Positions 49,001 to 62,335 of a stretch of 64,000 nucleotides of DNA are shown here, in pieces (position 1 is the first letter of the stretch; each line of letters begins with the position of its first letter). Made by a program: the position numbers and the translations under genes. The stretch spans positions 939,971 through 1,003,970 of the forward strand of contig VZTI01004399.1 of the NCBI GenBank assembly GCA_013397865.1. The letters are read 5' to 3'. This DNA is from Struthidea cinerea. Its lineage: Eukaryota; Chordata; Aves; Passeriformes; Corcoracidae. The notes beneath the pieces were generated by a model. It was not told where the DNA came from, ran no database searches, and was given only the letters and a program-made list of their open reading frames with translations.

Positions 49001-51451
49001 TCTACCACACAATGACTGGTGTAACATCTGCTCCCAGTGAGAGGGCCAGTGGCTTTATAGGGCAGCAAGCCTTACCACATCTGGCACCATTTAATGCTGT
49101 TAATTAGATGCTGAGAATCACTCTGCCCTCAGTGGGCGTTGGTGATCTGTAGGAGTCAAGGCACCCACCCAGAAGACACAAGAGCTGCACAACAGCAGGG
49201 CACTCTTGAGCTGGAAAGTAAAAATTGTAAGTGCAAGGAAAAAAATGTAAATCAAGAAATTGAGTAATAGTTACGAGTTCAACTTGTGTAATGGTAGTAA
49301 TTCCAACTTTCTGTGTTTCTCTCAGCTAAAATTTTCTGCATGTGAGAAAGTATTATTACCCACTTGTTGATCAGGAAAACCACAAATAATTGTCCAAAAA
49401 TCAAACACAAGTACGTGGGAATAAAAGCAGTATTTTGTGTCCAGTGAAACAGAAGCAACGAAGAAATGGAGAAACACATGAAAGATATAATCTTTTCCAT
49501 GGTACTGAAAAGTGTGAGAAATGCTAATATTAAAAATGAAAAGTAGAATGGAGAACTGTGAAGACAGACCAACACCCTCTTCAAAATAAAAAATAAATTC
49601 ACAAATACAAAGTAAAAGCACTGTGGGATATAGCTGGGCACATTAAGCAAAATACAGTAAACAACTGGTGGCAAATATATTGGCTGTTTCTGGGAATCTA
49701 AAGTACTTTTATTTTTATAATACTAACATTTTGTCAGTAGCTGATTAAAAATAATTAGGGTAATATTTTGAAAATTAATGAAAAATGTGATAAGACAGTC
49801 AAAGAAAAAGAAAAGAAAAACTTCATAGTTGTACAGCTTTGTTGCATGTAAAATATTAAGTGACCACAAAATACCTACAAATTTGATCTTCAGACATTGA
49901 AAACGTTTGCAAATACTGAATAGGGAGACAAACAAGGAAGTGTTTTGGAAGATTCAAACATGTGGGAATGAACATGTTTTTCCAAAACATAGGTCATGCT
50001 TAGTAAATATGATTATTTTTCTTCAGGGACCTTGCAATGAACTTCTGAGCTGAAGCATAAGCTTCTTATTCTGCATGAAATTTGTAGTTTTGGCAACATG
50101 TTGTAGATGATGAAATAAGTAATGGAAAAGTAGTTTTTGTTCCACAGCTAATCCAGGGTGATCTGGATAGACAGCTGTGTGAATGCGTGATGGGTCTGGG
50201 TCTGATCACCTCTCTTTGGGCAAATAGGATTTGTAAAATGTGGTATAAAATTTGAAGAAGGACATGTGATTTACAGGTACAAAGCCTGATGGATTTCTTC
50301 TTTTTAAAAATTGAAAAATACAGTCAAATAGCACTTTAAAACCAGGGGTGTTGTGCTCTGTTTTAGACATTAGATTTCAAGATAAATATCAAGATAGTTG
50401 GGAAGCTAAAATTTAACGAGAAGTACCAGATTACTGCAGAGGTTGTTGGACACTGTATGGAAAGCTCAGGACAACAGAGTTTCTGTGCTAGCTGGTGATC
50501 CTCTAGGGAGGGCAAAGAGAAGATGGGAGCAAGCAGCAGCAAAGAACAGCCTTGTCAATCAATTCAGGGGAGCATAGAGGTTACAGACAGACAGAATTAG
50601 AAACTGAAAACAAGTGTATTTCAAGTCAAACGTTTACAGGGCAGTGTTTGACAGAGTGCAAGGTGAGGCAGGCAGGTATTCTTTCTTGAAACTCATTTTT
50701 TTACCAGGCTATGTAGCATGCTGGTTAATTTTCAGCCTGGGAGCAACCTGCTTGTTAACAACAGTAGAAGTTCTTCATAGCTTTATTGCAGTTCTTCATC
50801 CTTCACTATCTTGTCCTTGTCCTGCCTCGGTAGAGGCTATTGTTTTTACTTCAGCAGTTTACAGTCTCAATTTAATTTACAGTCTATAAAAAATATTTGG
50901 TTCTTATTTGCCAAGTCAGCATTAAAACCCAAGCTGCCCAGAGCAGAAGTTAGTGCAGGCCTAGGTTGGATGCAGAGCATTGTAGAGCTGCACACTAATG
51001 AATCTTGCAATTGGCTTGGTAGCTTTTACAAAACATGAATCTAATAATTCCTGTGCTCTGAAATCTGGGGATTGCCATAACTGAAACAAAGTCATGGCTT
51101 ATAATTCACTAATAAATAACATTTGACAACTAATTAAGTCCAAATATGTTTTGCTATACTTAGATTTCATAAGAGACTTTAATTATTTACGAAGTGCAGC
51201 TACTCTTTTCTGAATGCTTTTCACTGTATGGTCAGACTTCATTTTTGTTTCATATGTTCTTAAGCATAACATTCTACTATAACACGGTATCTTTGTCTGC
51301 TTCAATATTACAGAATTAACTTGTTTTATTATGTGTATATTGAGCTATAATTGGCATTCCATCCTTTACTAGACTATATCCTGTTATTTTTTCTTTTCAT
51401 CAGATCGTTAATTTATTTTAATCTATTAAAATAATAAATTATTTTAAGCTT

Positions 51452-51474
51452 ATTAAGATAATAGTTATCTTAAT
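51452..51474. repeat. AT-rich inverted repeat
   Basis: ATTAAGATAA and TTATCTTAAT are perfect 10-bp arms around TAG, inside a wider TTTTAAT/ATTAAAA-rich stretch from about 51400. Confidence 0.8.
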
Positions 51475-52212
51475 CTATGAAGTAATAGAATTTTAGGTTG
51501 ATGTGAACTGAAACTATGGTAGAAGAGATTGACTGGTGTTATCCATGTTTAAAAACAGAGAGAGAAGACTGCAGCCTCTTTTTAATACACTCTTATTTGA
51601 AAAGTGATTTTACTGTGACAGACTCAAAAAAATACACTTTTCTTTGTGTCAGGTGCTTAAGAAAATTGTTGAGTTGAATATAGTTTTTAATATAGTAGTC
51701 CACAGGTTGTGCAGTTGTGTCCAAATAAGATGGAATATGTTCTATCTTGAAGAGTTTCTAAGAAAAATGAAAATAATTTAAAACAGCAAATCAAATTAAT
51801 AGGTTTTGTTGGTTTCTTCCTTTTTTTCTTTGCCTTTTCTTCGGAGCCGTCACCCGGAGAATATAAAATTAAACATACACTTGTAAAATTATGCCTAGGT
51901 ACTGCTGTGAATGCTTTGATTCTTGTTGAATCACACTGACTGAAAGAGTCTGCAAATTGATATTGAAAAAAATATTTACAATTTTCTCCTGTTGTTTAAC
52001 CATTGTCTGTATTTTTACAGGGATCTTGGTGGAAAAAAAATCATAGGAGATGCATGAATTTGCCTTAAATTTATTATGTTGCTATTGTTATTATCTGTTC
52101 AAGACATAGTTTTAAGTTGTTACATACTCAGCAAACAGTTCTAGACAGTTTCCTGTGTTCATATGCTTCAACAGGCACAGAAATATTTTTTAAAGTATCA
52201 GGTTAAAAAAAA

Positions 52213-52230
52213 GGGGAGTGGGGGGAGGGG
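52213..52230 (+). promoter_or_regulatory. Intronic G-run cluster before the last exon
   Basis: Runs of four, six and four G separated by AGT and A, ending about 48 nt upstream of the final coding exon. G runs near splice sites are known binding sites for hnRNP H/F. A role here is inference only. Confidence 0.45.
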
Positions 52231-52278
52231 AGCAAGAAAAAGAACCTAAATGAAGGTGGTTTTTTTCTAATTCCACAG

Positions 52279-52447
52279 GTACAGAGTTGTGGTATCCTAT
52301 CCTCCCCAGAGCGAAGCAGAACTTGAACTTAAGGAAGGTGACATTGTTTTTGTACACAAAAAGCGTGAGGATGGCTGGTTCAAAGGCACTCTGCAACGAA
52401 ATGGAAAGACTGGCCTTTTCCCTGGCAGCTTTGTAGAGAACATTTGA
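52279..52447 (+). CDS. SH3RF1: SH3RF1 last coding exon: SH3-4 and stop
   Basis: 169 coding nt. The first base completes Arg-688, then 55 codons and TGA at 52445-52447. The acceptor is TTCCACAG. It encodes YRVVVSYPPQSEAELELKEG through GLFPGSFVENI, a complete SH3 domain. It has the VVSYPP motif, an acidic RT loop (SEAELEL), Trp in DGWFKG, and the FPGSFVENI C-terminus. This end is identical to human SH3RF1 as I remember it apart from Tyr for His at the second residue. Like SH3-3, the whole domain sits in one exon. The same exon continues into the 3' UTR. Confidence 0.98.
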
Positions 52448-53162
52448 GAAGATTCATTCCCAGAGCTTCAAATTATACTGTACTGTAAAATAGCACAAAT
52501 ATTTTGCCAGAAAAAGCACAGTCATGAAATATTTTCAAATGACTGTAATGTAAACAAAAATCTACATATTTTTACAGTGTCTATAGCACAATTACACCAG
52601 CGAACAAAGGAGATGAAGGCATCTGCTGGTTTTATCACTTTGAATCCTTAAGTGTGATGTGTGCCTTGTACTGTCTGATTTATTATATAGAGGAATTTTT
52701 TTTCCCCAAGTATGTTACATAAATGAGCAATTGTTTACAAGGCTGTAACTAATTTATTCTTGTTTTTTTTAAAACTTGAATTTTGTGTAATAGCTAAAAT
52801 TCTTGTGACTATGATTTTAACAAATTATTAATTTATGAAAGAATAGCAAAGGGGAAGCTGGATTCTCTCCTTATGAGCAAGCAATTATATGTGATAGAGA
52901 GCCTCCCATTTATCCTCTGGACATTTTTCCCCTGCTGTGTCCGACAGTGGAGTAAGTCTCTGTTGTATGAGTTAATGTTGAGTGGTGGTGATGTGGCGTC
53001 AAATAGAATTTGCCAAATGGGGAAAAAAAGTGTATTTTCTTCTTTGGACAGAGAAAAAAAAAGTCAGTGGTGTTCTTGAGTCTACTTTTACTTCTTCATG
53101 AATCACCCAAGTAGAGTAATGTTTCCAGGAGGCAAAGATATATGTGAATAACTGAATAAAAC

Positions 53163-53195
53163 CATCTCAAGGTTAGGATCATCTCAAGGTTAGGA
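53163..53195 (+). repeat. 16-bp direct repeat in the 3' UTR
   Basis: CATCTCAAGGTTAGGA occurs at 53163-53178 and again at 53180-53195 (period 17), immediately after the first AATAAA. Confidence 0.85.
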
Positions 53196-54911
53196 AAGAA
53201 GAAATTTAGGAGTGCCAACAAGAAATTCCCTATACCTTCTGTTCATGTAGTAACTGGGCTATTTGAACAAAGCTTAGCTTTGTGTATTTGGCCAGTTCTT
53301 TGGGCATTTAGCGCTCAGGATCCAACAAAATTGGAAAGAATGTTAAAGCCCAACTCTTCGAATGAATATAACTTGAAAACATCTGTTTGATAAGACTGAA
53401 TATAAAAATAAAATTATAAGTTGTACTTAATGTTTAAAAATGCCTAAGACGTGTAATTTGCTGTTTTCTTCTCAAAATGATCTGCATGGCCAAGAGATGT
53501 TTTAAAATGTCTGAGCAGTAGTGGTGGTAAGTGATGCACTTGTGTTAAAGTAAAAGGCTGTATGAAACACTGTGAAAACTTTACTAACTTCTTAACCATT
53601 GCTACTTTGGTATGTTCTGACTTTTTCTTTGTCTTGCATGTGTTACTCAATTCCTGCAGTAATGTAACTGTGCATGGTTGGCATTTCCCATTCCAATTTC
53701 CTGTTGCTGGGTTATTTTTCTCTAAAAGTTTCCCAAAAGCCACTTGACCAAAACTAGTGAGCAACTCGCCTTCAACCAGAGAAGGTGTCCAGTGTTTGAA
53801 TCATTAATAAATTTTTTTAGTGTCCTTGCAGCTGATGGATATAAAGAATGCAGCCTGCAAGAAATATGTTGTTAGTCTTTCAGGGTTTTGTTAGACATTT
53901 GACACTGGTGAACACACACACTACTCAGCTGAACTTGGTTTTTTATTTTATTTTATTGTTGGATTATAGCAGTTTAATGGTGATTCTTTTTTTGTAAGAC
54001 ACTGAGCACCATCATCTCCATTTAAATCCATTTAAATCTGATGTAGTTTGGCTGTTACTCAGCACTTTACAAAGGGAAGCCAGTAAGGTGGTTCAGTGTC
54101 GCACAGTACACAGAAACAGTGATCTGTTAAATCCTTATAATTTTCTTGAGGTTATACATTGAAAAATATGAAATGTTAATGACAGAGATTTCTTGCAATA
54201 TCAAGTAGTATCATGATGGTCTTAAAAATAAGAAAAAATATATCTATAAATATATATATTTGGACATGAGAGCATTCCCAAATTAACCATCTCTCTTAAA
54301 CACTGTATCATTCAGTTTTTGCATTTTTAAATATTTTAAATAGTTTACTTGAATATTCATGTAATATATAAAGGTTTTGTGAAATGAATTTTAGTTAGAA
54401 AGAAGCTGATATCAGCTTTTGTCAGCATAAATTGGCACTAGTGTGTCATAATCTTATTTTGGAAAATTTAGTGCATTTTATATTAAAGACTACTAAAGGT
54501 TAATTTTTTTCTATCTCTACTCTCCATATTTTAAACTAAGTGACTAAGGTACCTCTATTAATAGAATTTCATGATGTAAAGTCAGTTAAAAATCAGCTGT
54601 TAATCCAATAGTTCTGTTAGATGGAATACATTTTAATTGATTTTTTTTAACATTGAGTAAATGTTTGTAAAAAGGGCTTATTACATAGCAGTGCAACAAT
54701 GACAAAAATGCAGTTTATCATGCCTTTTTTTGTGAAGTTTTGGGGGTTATTTTTTGGTTTTGGCTTGGGACTAATTCAGTGTAGAAACAGACAAACCCTG
54801 TGCATTTGCTTTGTGTAATTCCATAAAAAAAATTTGTAAGGTATTTTATATCTATGTTTGAAGTCCAGTGAATGTTAAGTGTTTGATTTACTATGTTAAA
54901 CTTCCAATCCT

Positions 54912-54997
54912 AATAAATATTTTCTTAGCAAACAGCTACAGCAAACAGTGTATGCAAACATTAAACATAAATTACTTGTAAAGAATTTGACAATAAA
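54912..54997 (+). terminator. SH3RF1: Probable distal polyadenylation signals of SH3RF1
   Basis: AATAAA at 54912-54917, ATTAAA at 54960-54965 and AATAAA at 54992-54997. After the last, sequence character changes to mixed composition, and no further AATAAA follows for several hundred bases. Cleavage is expected 10-30 nt downstream of whichever signal is used. Confidence 0.6.
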
Positions 54998-57944
54998 ATT
55001 ACCAGAACTTAATTTCCAAATTCCTAGGAGGGTATTTCTGCTCACAGAGAAAAAGTCTTCAGATTCCATCATGTAAGAAGCTTGGAATGATGACTAAAAT
55101 GCAAAAATTGTAGAGAGAACTGAGGACCTGGCTGATCTTTTCCCAACTCCTTATTTCAGTGAGTAACTTCAGAAGAGGTAGGTAACTCCATCTCAGTCTG
55201 TTCATGATGGAACTACAGTCTCATCAACAGCGTATCAGGTGCACAATAGTTATAAACTGCTTTCCCTGGAGGAAGAAGTGTCTGATGTAATGGACCTGCT
55301 ATATATTGGGAGAGGCTAAAGCATCTGCCCGAACTTCCACTCTGGGCAGAAGTGTTGGGTGGCAAGAGACTCATTTGCCTGAAGAAGTTTTCTGGGCATG
55401 GCTGTCAGGCAGCAACTGGCTAATGAGGACACCTTGATTTGCATGTGGTTACATGTCTGCTATATACATGTGGCTTCTGGGAAAATTGGTGGAAATTAAT
55501 CCTAAAATTGTTTGCAAATGTGTTTGAGACTTGGGCGGTAACCTCAGTGGTAGTTAAGACTGAAGAGCAGAACCTAAATTGTGCTAGCAGTGCATGGCAC
55601 AGCGTTGGGTGCCCTCTGAAAGAAGGAACATCTCATCCAACCTTCCTTAGTTAAGGGGGATGAGGAGAGGGGGGAAGGCAGTACGATTTATAGAAATGCA
55701 GAATGGAGAATACTGAAAAGCAAGATCTATTTGTTTTTTCAGAATTGTGGTCTGACATCAGTGCATCTGTAGGAGAAAAGTACAAACATCGTGGCTGTCT
55801 AGCAGAAGTAAGGCTATTTCTTTGGGTTGTTTTTTTTGTTTGTGTTCTTGTTTTGTATTGTAATTACTGAGTCATTCTAATATGTGTTTAACATTGGGCT
55901 TGCCAAAGGTACATGAAATCCTGTTCACCCTCACTTCATTACCTCTGCCTTATAGCAGTAATGACAATTATGATAGTTTTGCACAGGCTGAAAAATAAGG
56001 TTTCTGAGCATTCTGACTTACTTCAGACAGCTGGCAAAATATTGTATCTGGCTTGTTCTTTCCAGTAGCTTTAAGCAAATGTGTTTAAAGGTGCACATTG
56101 AATGATGAATAATGAAGCACAAAAATCCACTTGTCTAGTTAAAAAGATTTGTGTCTGGCATTACTAAAACTCTTACAGTATAGTCTTTCATATATGTGCA
56201 GAATTGATGCCACTGGTTTCTGTAGGATACACCAATATTCTTTGCATTCCTACCATGCTTGTGCAATATATATACTTCTCAAATCACACTCAGGTGCTCG
56301 TTCCCTGCACTTGGTTAATACATCTTAAGCAGATTTGAAGCTTGACTTGAACAAAACCAGTGTCATAAATCTTTTGAATATCGACACCAACAACACTTCT
56401 ACTAATAATAATTCTTTTTTAATGGCATACTTGCAATATTTGTATATCGGAACAAAAGAGATGAGAATGGTGATGATGAATGTTGAGAACATGGACATTA
56501 GATGTGGAGAAAAATGGGGAAGAGAAAAGGATTTGGAAGACCTGTATATGGGACCTGAATCTTAACTAAATTATTACTGATCTTACCTTAGTTAATAGAG
56601 TCAAGCTCTGTGAAAGGACCTAAGAGGAACTTGGGTGTCTAAGGCTGAAGATGCAGCCCTCAGTCTTTACCCAGTCTCTTAAGCTTGGATTTTTTTGGCA
56701 CTTGTGTCTAGAACTGCTGTTCTCCTGTCAAATACATTTGAAATCCAACACTAAGCATCTCTGTTTCTGAATTTAGTTGCAGGTTTGCATTAATAAATGG
56801 GGGTAGTGTCCACTTTCTACATATTTTATGCAGTAACACTAACATTAGAGGACTGAATCTCTTGGGAGATGCATACCAACATGCAATGCATTCTTCTTCC
56901 ACAGTGTCAGGCCAATAGTTCTTACTTTCTGGGAGACAAACTTGTTGACAACCTTGAGGTAAGCACCTGCTCTTGAAAACTTGAGGTGTCACCTTTTTGC
57001 CTCTGTTTCCTCCTTTGCCAGCTGACGATTCCTGTGCTTCTGAGGTATGTGGTGTAAAACTTGCTTTCAAAGTAAAGGCTTGACTGGTTTTTGTGAGTTT
57101 AAAGATAGATTCTGATGGATTAGATCTGCCTCCAAATACGATCGTCAGCATCTAAACCCTTCTAGGAGAAGTTTCCTTGAGCCTGACTTCCGTGGGTGAG
57201 AGACTTTGGTGGTCCATTTTAACAGCTGAAGAGCACTTTGATCAGAATCAGCCTGGTACAAGGAACAAAACAAAATAAATTTGCAATACCCAATCTGCAA
57301 TGTGCAAAAGCCATTCAAAATGTTACATAATGAGCATTTCACGTGTGCCTATCAAATCAGAGTGGTTACACTCTACGTAATATTAGCAGATCTCGGAAAG
57401 TATTATCTATCTGTTCCTTCTACTATACTTCTTTCTGTCAGCTGTATTATTTTGCTAAAAAGTGGCAAAATCAGTTCTTAGCTGCTCTACTGTTCCTACT
57501 CAGTGGAGTAAAGAAAATTTAAACACAGTGACATTAGCCCCAGATTTCAATTACTCACAGTTCTAACAAGCTTGTAAAAATTCCCCTTGGCACATGTAAA
57601 TGAATAGCACTTGGCTGCACTGTGCACCCAACTCTAGTGCCCACATGATTCAGGTTACATGGTCCGGAGGCCTTCTGATGTTTGCATCTAGTAGTCATTC
57701 AGATCAAAACCAATTCACAGGATGTCCAAACACTAGCTACATTCTCATTTCAGTATGGTGAGAACAGCCTGTGCAGGAGTGTAGAGAGTGGAAATTTGGC
57801 TGGCACATCAAGACAAAATACACTTTCCATTACAAAGGCAGAAAGAAAAATGTCAGGATTTTAAAATATCTCTGCAGGTGTTTTTTTTGTCTCTGCTACC
57901 TTAGAACCCCATTTCACAAAGCAAATGGACTTTAACTCCTGACT

Positions 57945-57978
57945 CCCCTATCCCTCCCTTTCCCATCCCCCCCTTCCC
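57945..57978 (-). other. Canonical G-quadruplex motif (minus strand)
   Basis: On the + strand there are six C runs of lengths 4, 3, 3, 3, 7 and 3, with loops of 3, 1, 3, 2 and 2 bases. The minus strand thus exceeds the G3+/loop 1-7 criterion with six runs, and the + strand could form an i-motif. Confidence 0.8.
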
Positions 57979-60922
57979 AGAAAGGAAAGCAATATAAGCC
58001 TTTAGAAATATCCAGATTCTTTGGCATTAGAACACATGGTTGGATTCTCAATTACTCCAAATCAGTGCTACTTCATTGATTTCATTAAACTTTCCTGGCA
58101 TACACTGAATATGCCCCCTACTGTTAAATAGTGAAGGAAAATATCTCATCTGCCCTAAAGGAATGAATATGTTTGAAAGAAACTGAGCTGGATTATTTTC
58201 ATACTTGGAAAATACAGATCTATTCCGGCTGTGTTATGCTTCTCTCAAAACACGTTTGTCCCACTGGTACAGCTGAGGCACTAGATCAAAGATGATGCTG
58301 TTTAGCAGCACTGTAAATCATATAAGACTTGCTCACTTTTCAATCAAACCTATAAATTTCCAGATCCACAATTGCATAGTAGGCTTTGGCCTGCTAACAG
58401 CTGCTAGTCCCAAAATCTTTTGTGGTTAGTTGCTGCTGTATTTTCTCATGGTGTATCTGCGAATGCTTTGGAGGGCAGATGAGTCAGCAGCAGAATAACT
58501 TTAAAGTGGTCATCAACTTTGTTCTCCACAACAAGGGACGTGCCCTAGGTCAGATTTCTTATTTCAGCTGGTTGAACTTCTGAATAAACTGAAGAATGTT
58601 AGCTCTAAAAAGTTTACAGTTCAAAGAATTTTTCTCCACTCCTCTGGTAGGCAGTCTTAATGTGTCTTTTGAATACACACAGATCAGGGAAAGCTCCTTA
58701 TTTTCGTGTTCCTTACCAAAGCTTTACTCTATGCCGCTATCCAGCTTAAGTTTATAGTACACAAGTAACTATTTGCCCCTGCGATCACTGAAATTCTTTG
58801 CATTCAGTAATTTAAAATCTGTGATACACGTATAGCTTTTTTACAAGGGTAAAGTTTAATTGTTTTTAAAATAAAGTAATACTGGGCTTTGTAAAGATCA
58901 ACATTTTCTTGATAGATAAGAACACATGCAAAGAGATAAACATTTTAAAAGTTAAAAAAATGGGTACTCATCCTGCCTAGGCATTCAGTATTCTTGATTA
59001 CTTGCACCAAATGTGTATTTCTTAATACTGAATGGGTTATTTCTGCCACAGACTGTTAAAATTCTTCGAAAGCTGGAGATTTTCTGTTGAGAATGTCTCC
59101 AGTAAAGAGGAAAAAGAGAGCAAGAATGAGATGGCCTTGGAATTCTGTCTGAAGAACCAGAGACTGGTTCAGGACCAAATTTTAAGTGGTCCAGTTGTAC
59201 ATACCACAACCATATCACTGTTTGGAGGTCTGCCATAGTTACTCTCAAGACAATGGCAGACAGTATTTCTCACTTGTTCTTTACCTTACCTAGAATACTC
59301 TTCATTAAGGAAATCCACATTAACCTACTGTCAAACACAGATAAAATTTGGCGGTAATGGCAAAACACAACAGTGCTCTTGTAATTTGTTTCTCTGATTT
59401 GACAGTGTTAGTGAACACTTAGATGATCCAAGAAAAGTTAACTACTAAAATACAAAATTCTGTAGGTGATGTTTCTCAGCACCATGTGCTGTTCTCTACA
59501 GCACAGGATCAGCGGGCTTGAGCATCAGTTTCTGACTCTGGGAAAGTTACGCAGTTCTCTTTGTAGAGGCTGACATGTCAGCAGTGAATGTGCCAGTGGG
59601 GAGCAGGTGGGAGGAGAAACAGCCCTGTAATTACAGAGATCAGTGAAACATTGTCTGGTCCAACCACAGCTATTTTGGGGTTTTTATTTTACAATATGCT
59701 ATTCCATAGTAAATGATGCTAGCGCTCCTCTCCCACAGTAGGTCAGGGAGGTTTGTAAGTGGGTGTGACCCAGTGTTTAGATGTTGGGAGATGAAGACCA
59801 CAACAGAACTTAGCTGGTTCTATGTCTGGGGGGGCTCTGGTGACAGCTGTGTTGCCAGAGCCCCCAAGTGCAGGCACAGTCTGGGCTGATGGCACAAACT
59901 GCTGTCAGAGCAGCATGACAGCTCAGAGGGCAAAGCCAGGCTGTGAGAGCTGTCACGTCTCTTCAGAGGCCGTGCTGATGGGAAATGGTCAGTCAGGAGG
60001 ATGTGTCTCAGGCCTGTGGTGTGTTTGTGCTGGCAAACCTTTGTTGTGTGGACTCCCTGTTAAGTGTGTAACTGATGAACGAGATGATGTGGGAATTGTT
60101 CCATCTGCTCTCTTCGTACTTTTGCCAATCAGTGTAACAGGTTTGGTTTTGACTATGAAGTATCACAGTCTCATAGCTGACAGTAATAGTGTACTCATGC
60201 AGTTATGATTTAATTAGCCCACAGCCCTGTTTCTATTGAGTAATGCCAAAATCCACCAGTACAAGAAGTATCTTTTGTCAAGTGCAGGAACTAGTTTGGG
60301 CAAAAATTAGCAAACCTGTACTTTTGAGCTTCTTGGACTTTATCATCAGATACTGCCATCAGGGGCTGAAACTCCTGGTTGTTTGTGTGTGTCTGAAGAT
60401 CTGTGATGTATCTGTCTGCATGTTTTCTCTATTGCAATCCTGTCAAAAGCAATATTTTTAAGGAAACAGGTTTTTTTTTCAAGGGCACATATTAGATTCT
60501 GGTCAACATCTGGTTAATGTTTGTTATTAAAAGCTTGTTTCTGTCTGGCATTACAAAAGACACAAATAGAAAGCCCATGTTTTTGTGAGTAAAAGCACTA
60601 TGGACAACTTTACAAAAGCTTATATAGCTGGCTTATATTGTGTTTCAGCTATATTTGGTAACACAGTAGAATGCTTTTGGAAGAGATATTAGATGCTGAA
60701 ATAGTGATTCCAAATATAAACGAGGTCCCTAAGGCATGAATGTAATGTCTTGCTTATAACTTTAAATTAATTTTTCATAGCTAAAATTAGCATGTCTAGT
60801 GGCTAATTATAATGTAGCCTGATGTTATGGCCAACCACCTCCTTTTCTGTCTTTTTCACATGCACCACTTAACCTCCTAGGCCTTCATTTCATAAAGGAT
60901 TAAGTGTATTGGAATGTTACTA

Positions 60923-60948
60923 AACAACAACAACAACAACAACAACAA
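60923..60948. repeat. (ACA)n trinucleotide repeat
   Basis: About eight AAC units, followed by an A/C-rich stretch (AAAC/AACC variants) to about 61000. Low-complexity, non-coding. Confidence 0.9.
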
Positions 60949-62201
60949 AAAAACCACCAACCAAACAAACAAAAACCAAACCAAACAAAAAAGAACAAAA
61001 GCTTTGCATAACAGGAGTGGATTTAAACATGATCTTAAATGTATGATGCGGCATTTTGCTGAATCTCAGTGTTTTTTTCTCTGTGGACCATCTTGGAAAT
61101 AAAATGGTGTGGTTCTAAGAAAAGAAAAAAACCAATGTTAGTTACAAAGAGAAGTTATTTATGCTTTTTCTAATTCAGCAAAAATAAATGAAATTGACAT
61201 TTCAAGTCTGAAATTGATTTCTTGGATACTGTAACACACAGGATGGAAAAGTACAGCCCTTTGGAGAACTCGGGTGTGTTTGCTATATTCTAATTTGAGA
61301 TACTGTTCCATTGGATTAAAAAATGAAAAAAAACCCAAACAAAAAAAAAAGAGAAGCAATTTTTACCTGATCAAAATAAATGGGAATTGCAGTACTTACC
61401 CTTTTGATCTGGTCTGGCTTTGTGAAGAATAATGTTTAGCAAGTGTTAAAGTGGTATTGAGATGGCCATGCTGAAAAGATCAGTAACTGGCTCGTTCTTG
61501 AGACAGGCCAGTGGTGCTGTCTGCACTTTGGTGGAGGGCAGATTGCCATCCAGTGAGTGTAAAAGGTGGGGACACAAAAAATCTTGGAATGAGATTCAGG
61601 ATAATTATATGTTCACAAACTCATGGGTGGGGGGAATAGGAAGGGCTCATTTGTTTCTTTGAAACAAAGTAGGGATCTGGAAGCTTCCATGAGGGATCTT
61701 TCTTTTATATTTGGGATAAAAACATGTAGTTTCATGCAGAATACAAAAAGAGTACCAATTAGTTTGGCAAAAACTCTGCAAACATTTCAGAGGTGAGGCT
61801 GGGATGAGGTGGTTTGGCTGTTGCTGACTTTCCTACCTGTTATGACGGGAGCTATGAAAACACTGCTGATGGTAAAGGAGGCTGTCATTCTCAGAGAAGT
61901 TTTAAAGTAAACTCAGCTAAAAACATGCAGATTTTCAGCTTCATGAATGAGAATCTTTTGTCCTCATTTAGAAACCTCAACCAGTGCTGTTCATGCAGGC
62001 GCTCTGCTGATGTGCAGATTAGTCGTAGAATGTCTTGCTCAGGTTTCAGGGGACTTTATTTGGGTAACAGGAGAACATATGACTGGACATTTGTAATCTA
62101 CCTGGCAGCACAAACTGTATGAAGTAAGCAATTAGTGTAACAAATGGTCTTGTTCTTTTGAACAAGGAGAAGGAACATCTTCAGCTTGGTAAGTTTGTGA
62201 G

Positions 62202-62335
62202 TCACAGAATCATAGAATAGTTTGGATTGAGAGGGATCTTAAAGACCATCTAGCTCCAACCTCCTGCCATGGGCACAAATAACTTCCACTAGACCAGGTT
62301 GCTCAAAGCCCCATCCAGTCAGGCCTGAATCTCTA
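62202..62335 (-). mobile_element. CR1 LINE fragment (antisense)
   Basis: It starts TCACAGAATCATAGAATAG, the reverse complement of the CR1 3' terminal octamers. It continues with GGGATCTTAAAGACCATC, TCCAACCTCCTGCCATGGGC and CACTAGACCAGGTTGCTCAA, all typical of antisense CR1 3' ends in birds. About 130 bp, truncated; the far edge is approximate. Confidence 0.93.

Larger units (their letters stand above)
46080..52278 (+). other. SH3RF1: SH3RF1 intron (6.2 kb)
   Basis: Runs from a GTAAAT donor to an ATTCCACAG acceptor. It holds an AT-rich palindromic region near 51400-51480 and a G-rich purine run at 52205-52246 just upstream of the last exon. No recognised interspersed repeat or gene. Confidence 0.93.
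52448..55015 (+). other. SH3RF1: SH3RF1 3' UTR (distal end estimated)
   Basis: About 2.6 kb of AT-rich sequence after the stop codon with no competing gene signal. AATAAA hexamers occur at 53155, 53407, 53806, 54912 and 54992, and ATTAAA at 54482 and 54960. The clustered signals at 54912-54997 suggest that the main cleavage is near 55010-55020, with shorter isoforms possible at about 53175, 53430 or 53830. The end is inferred from the signals alone. Confidence 0.6.

Noticed and set aside
56708..57151. 147-codon minus-strand open frame downstream of the gene
   Set aside because: Longest intergenic frame, but with no recognisable motif, poor compositional support and no matching splice or promoter signal.
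59822..60208. 128-codon Cys-rich + strand frame
   Set aside because: Cysteines have no consistent zinc-finger or disulfide spacing. It lies in a local GC-richer patch and is probably chance.
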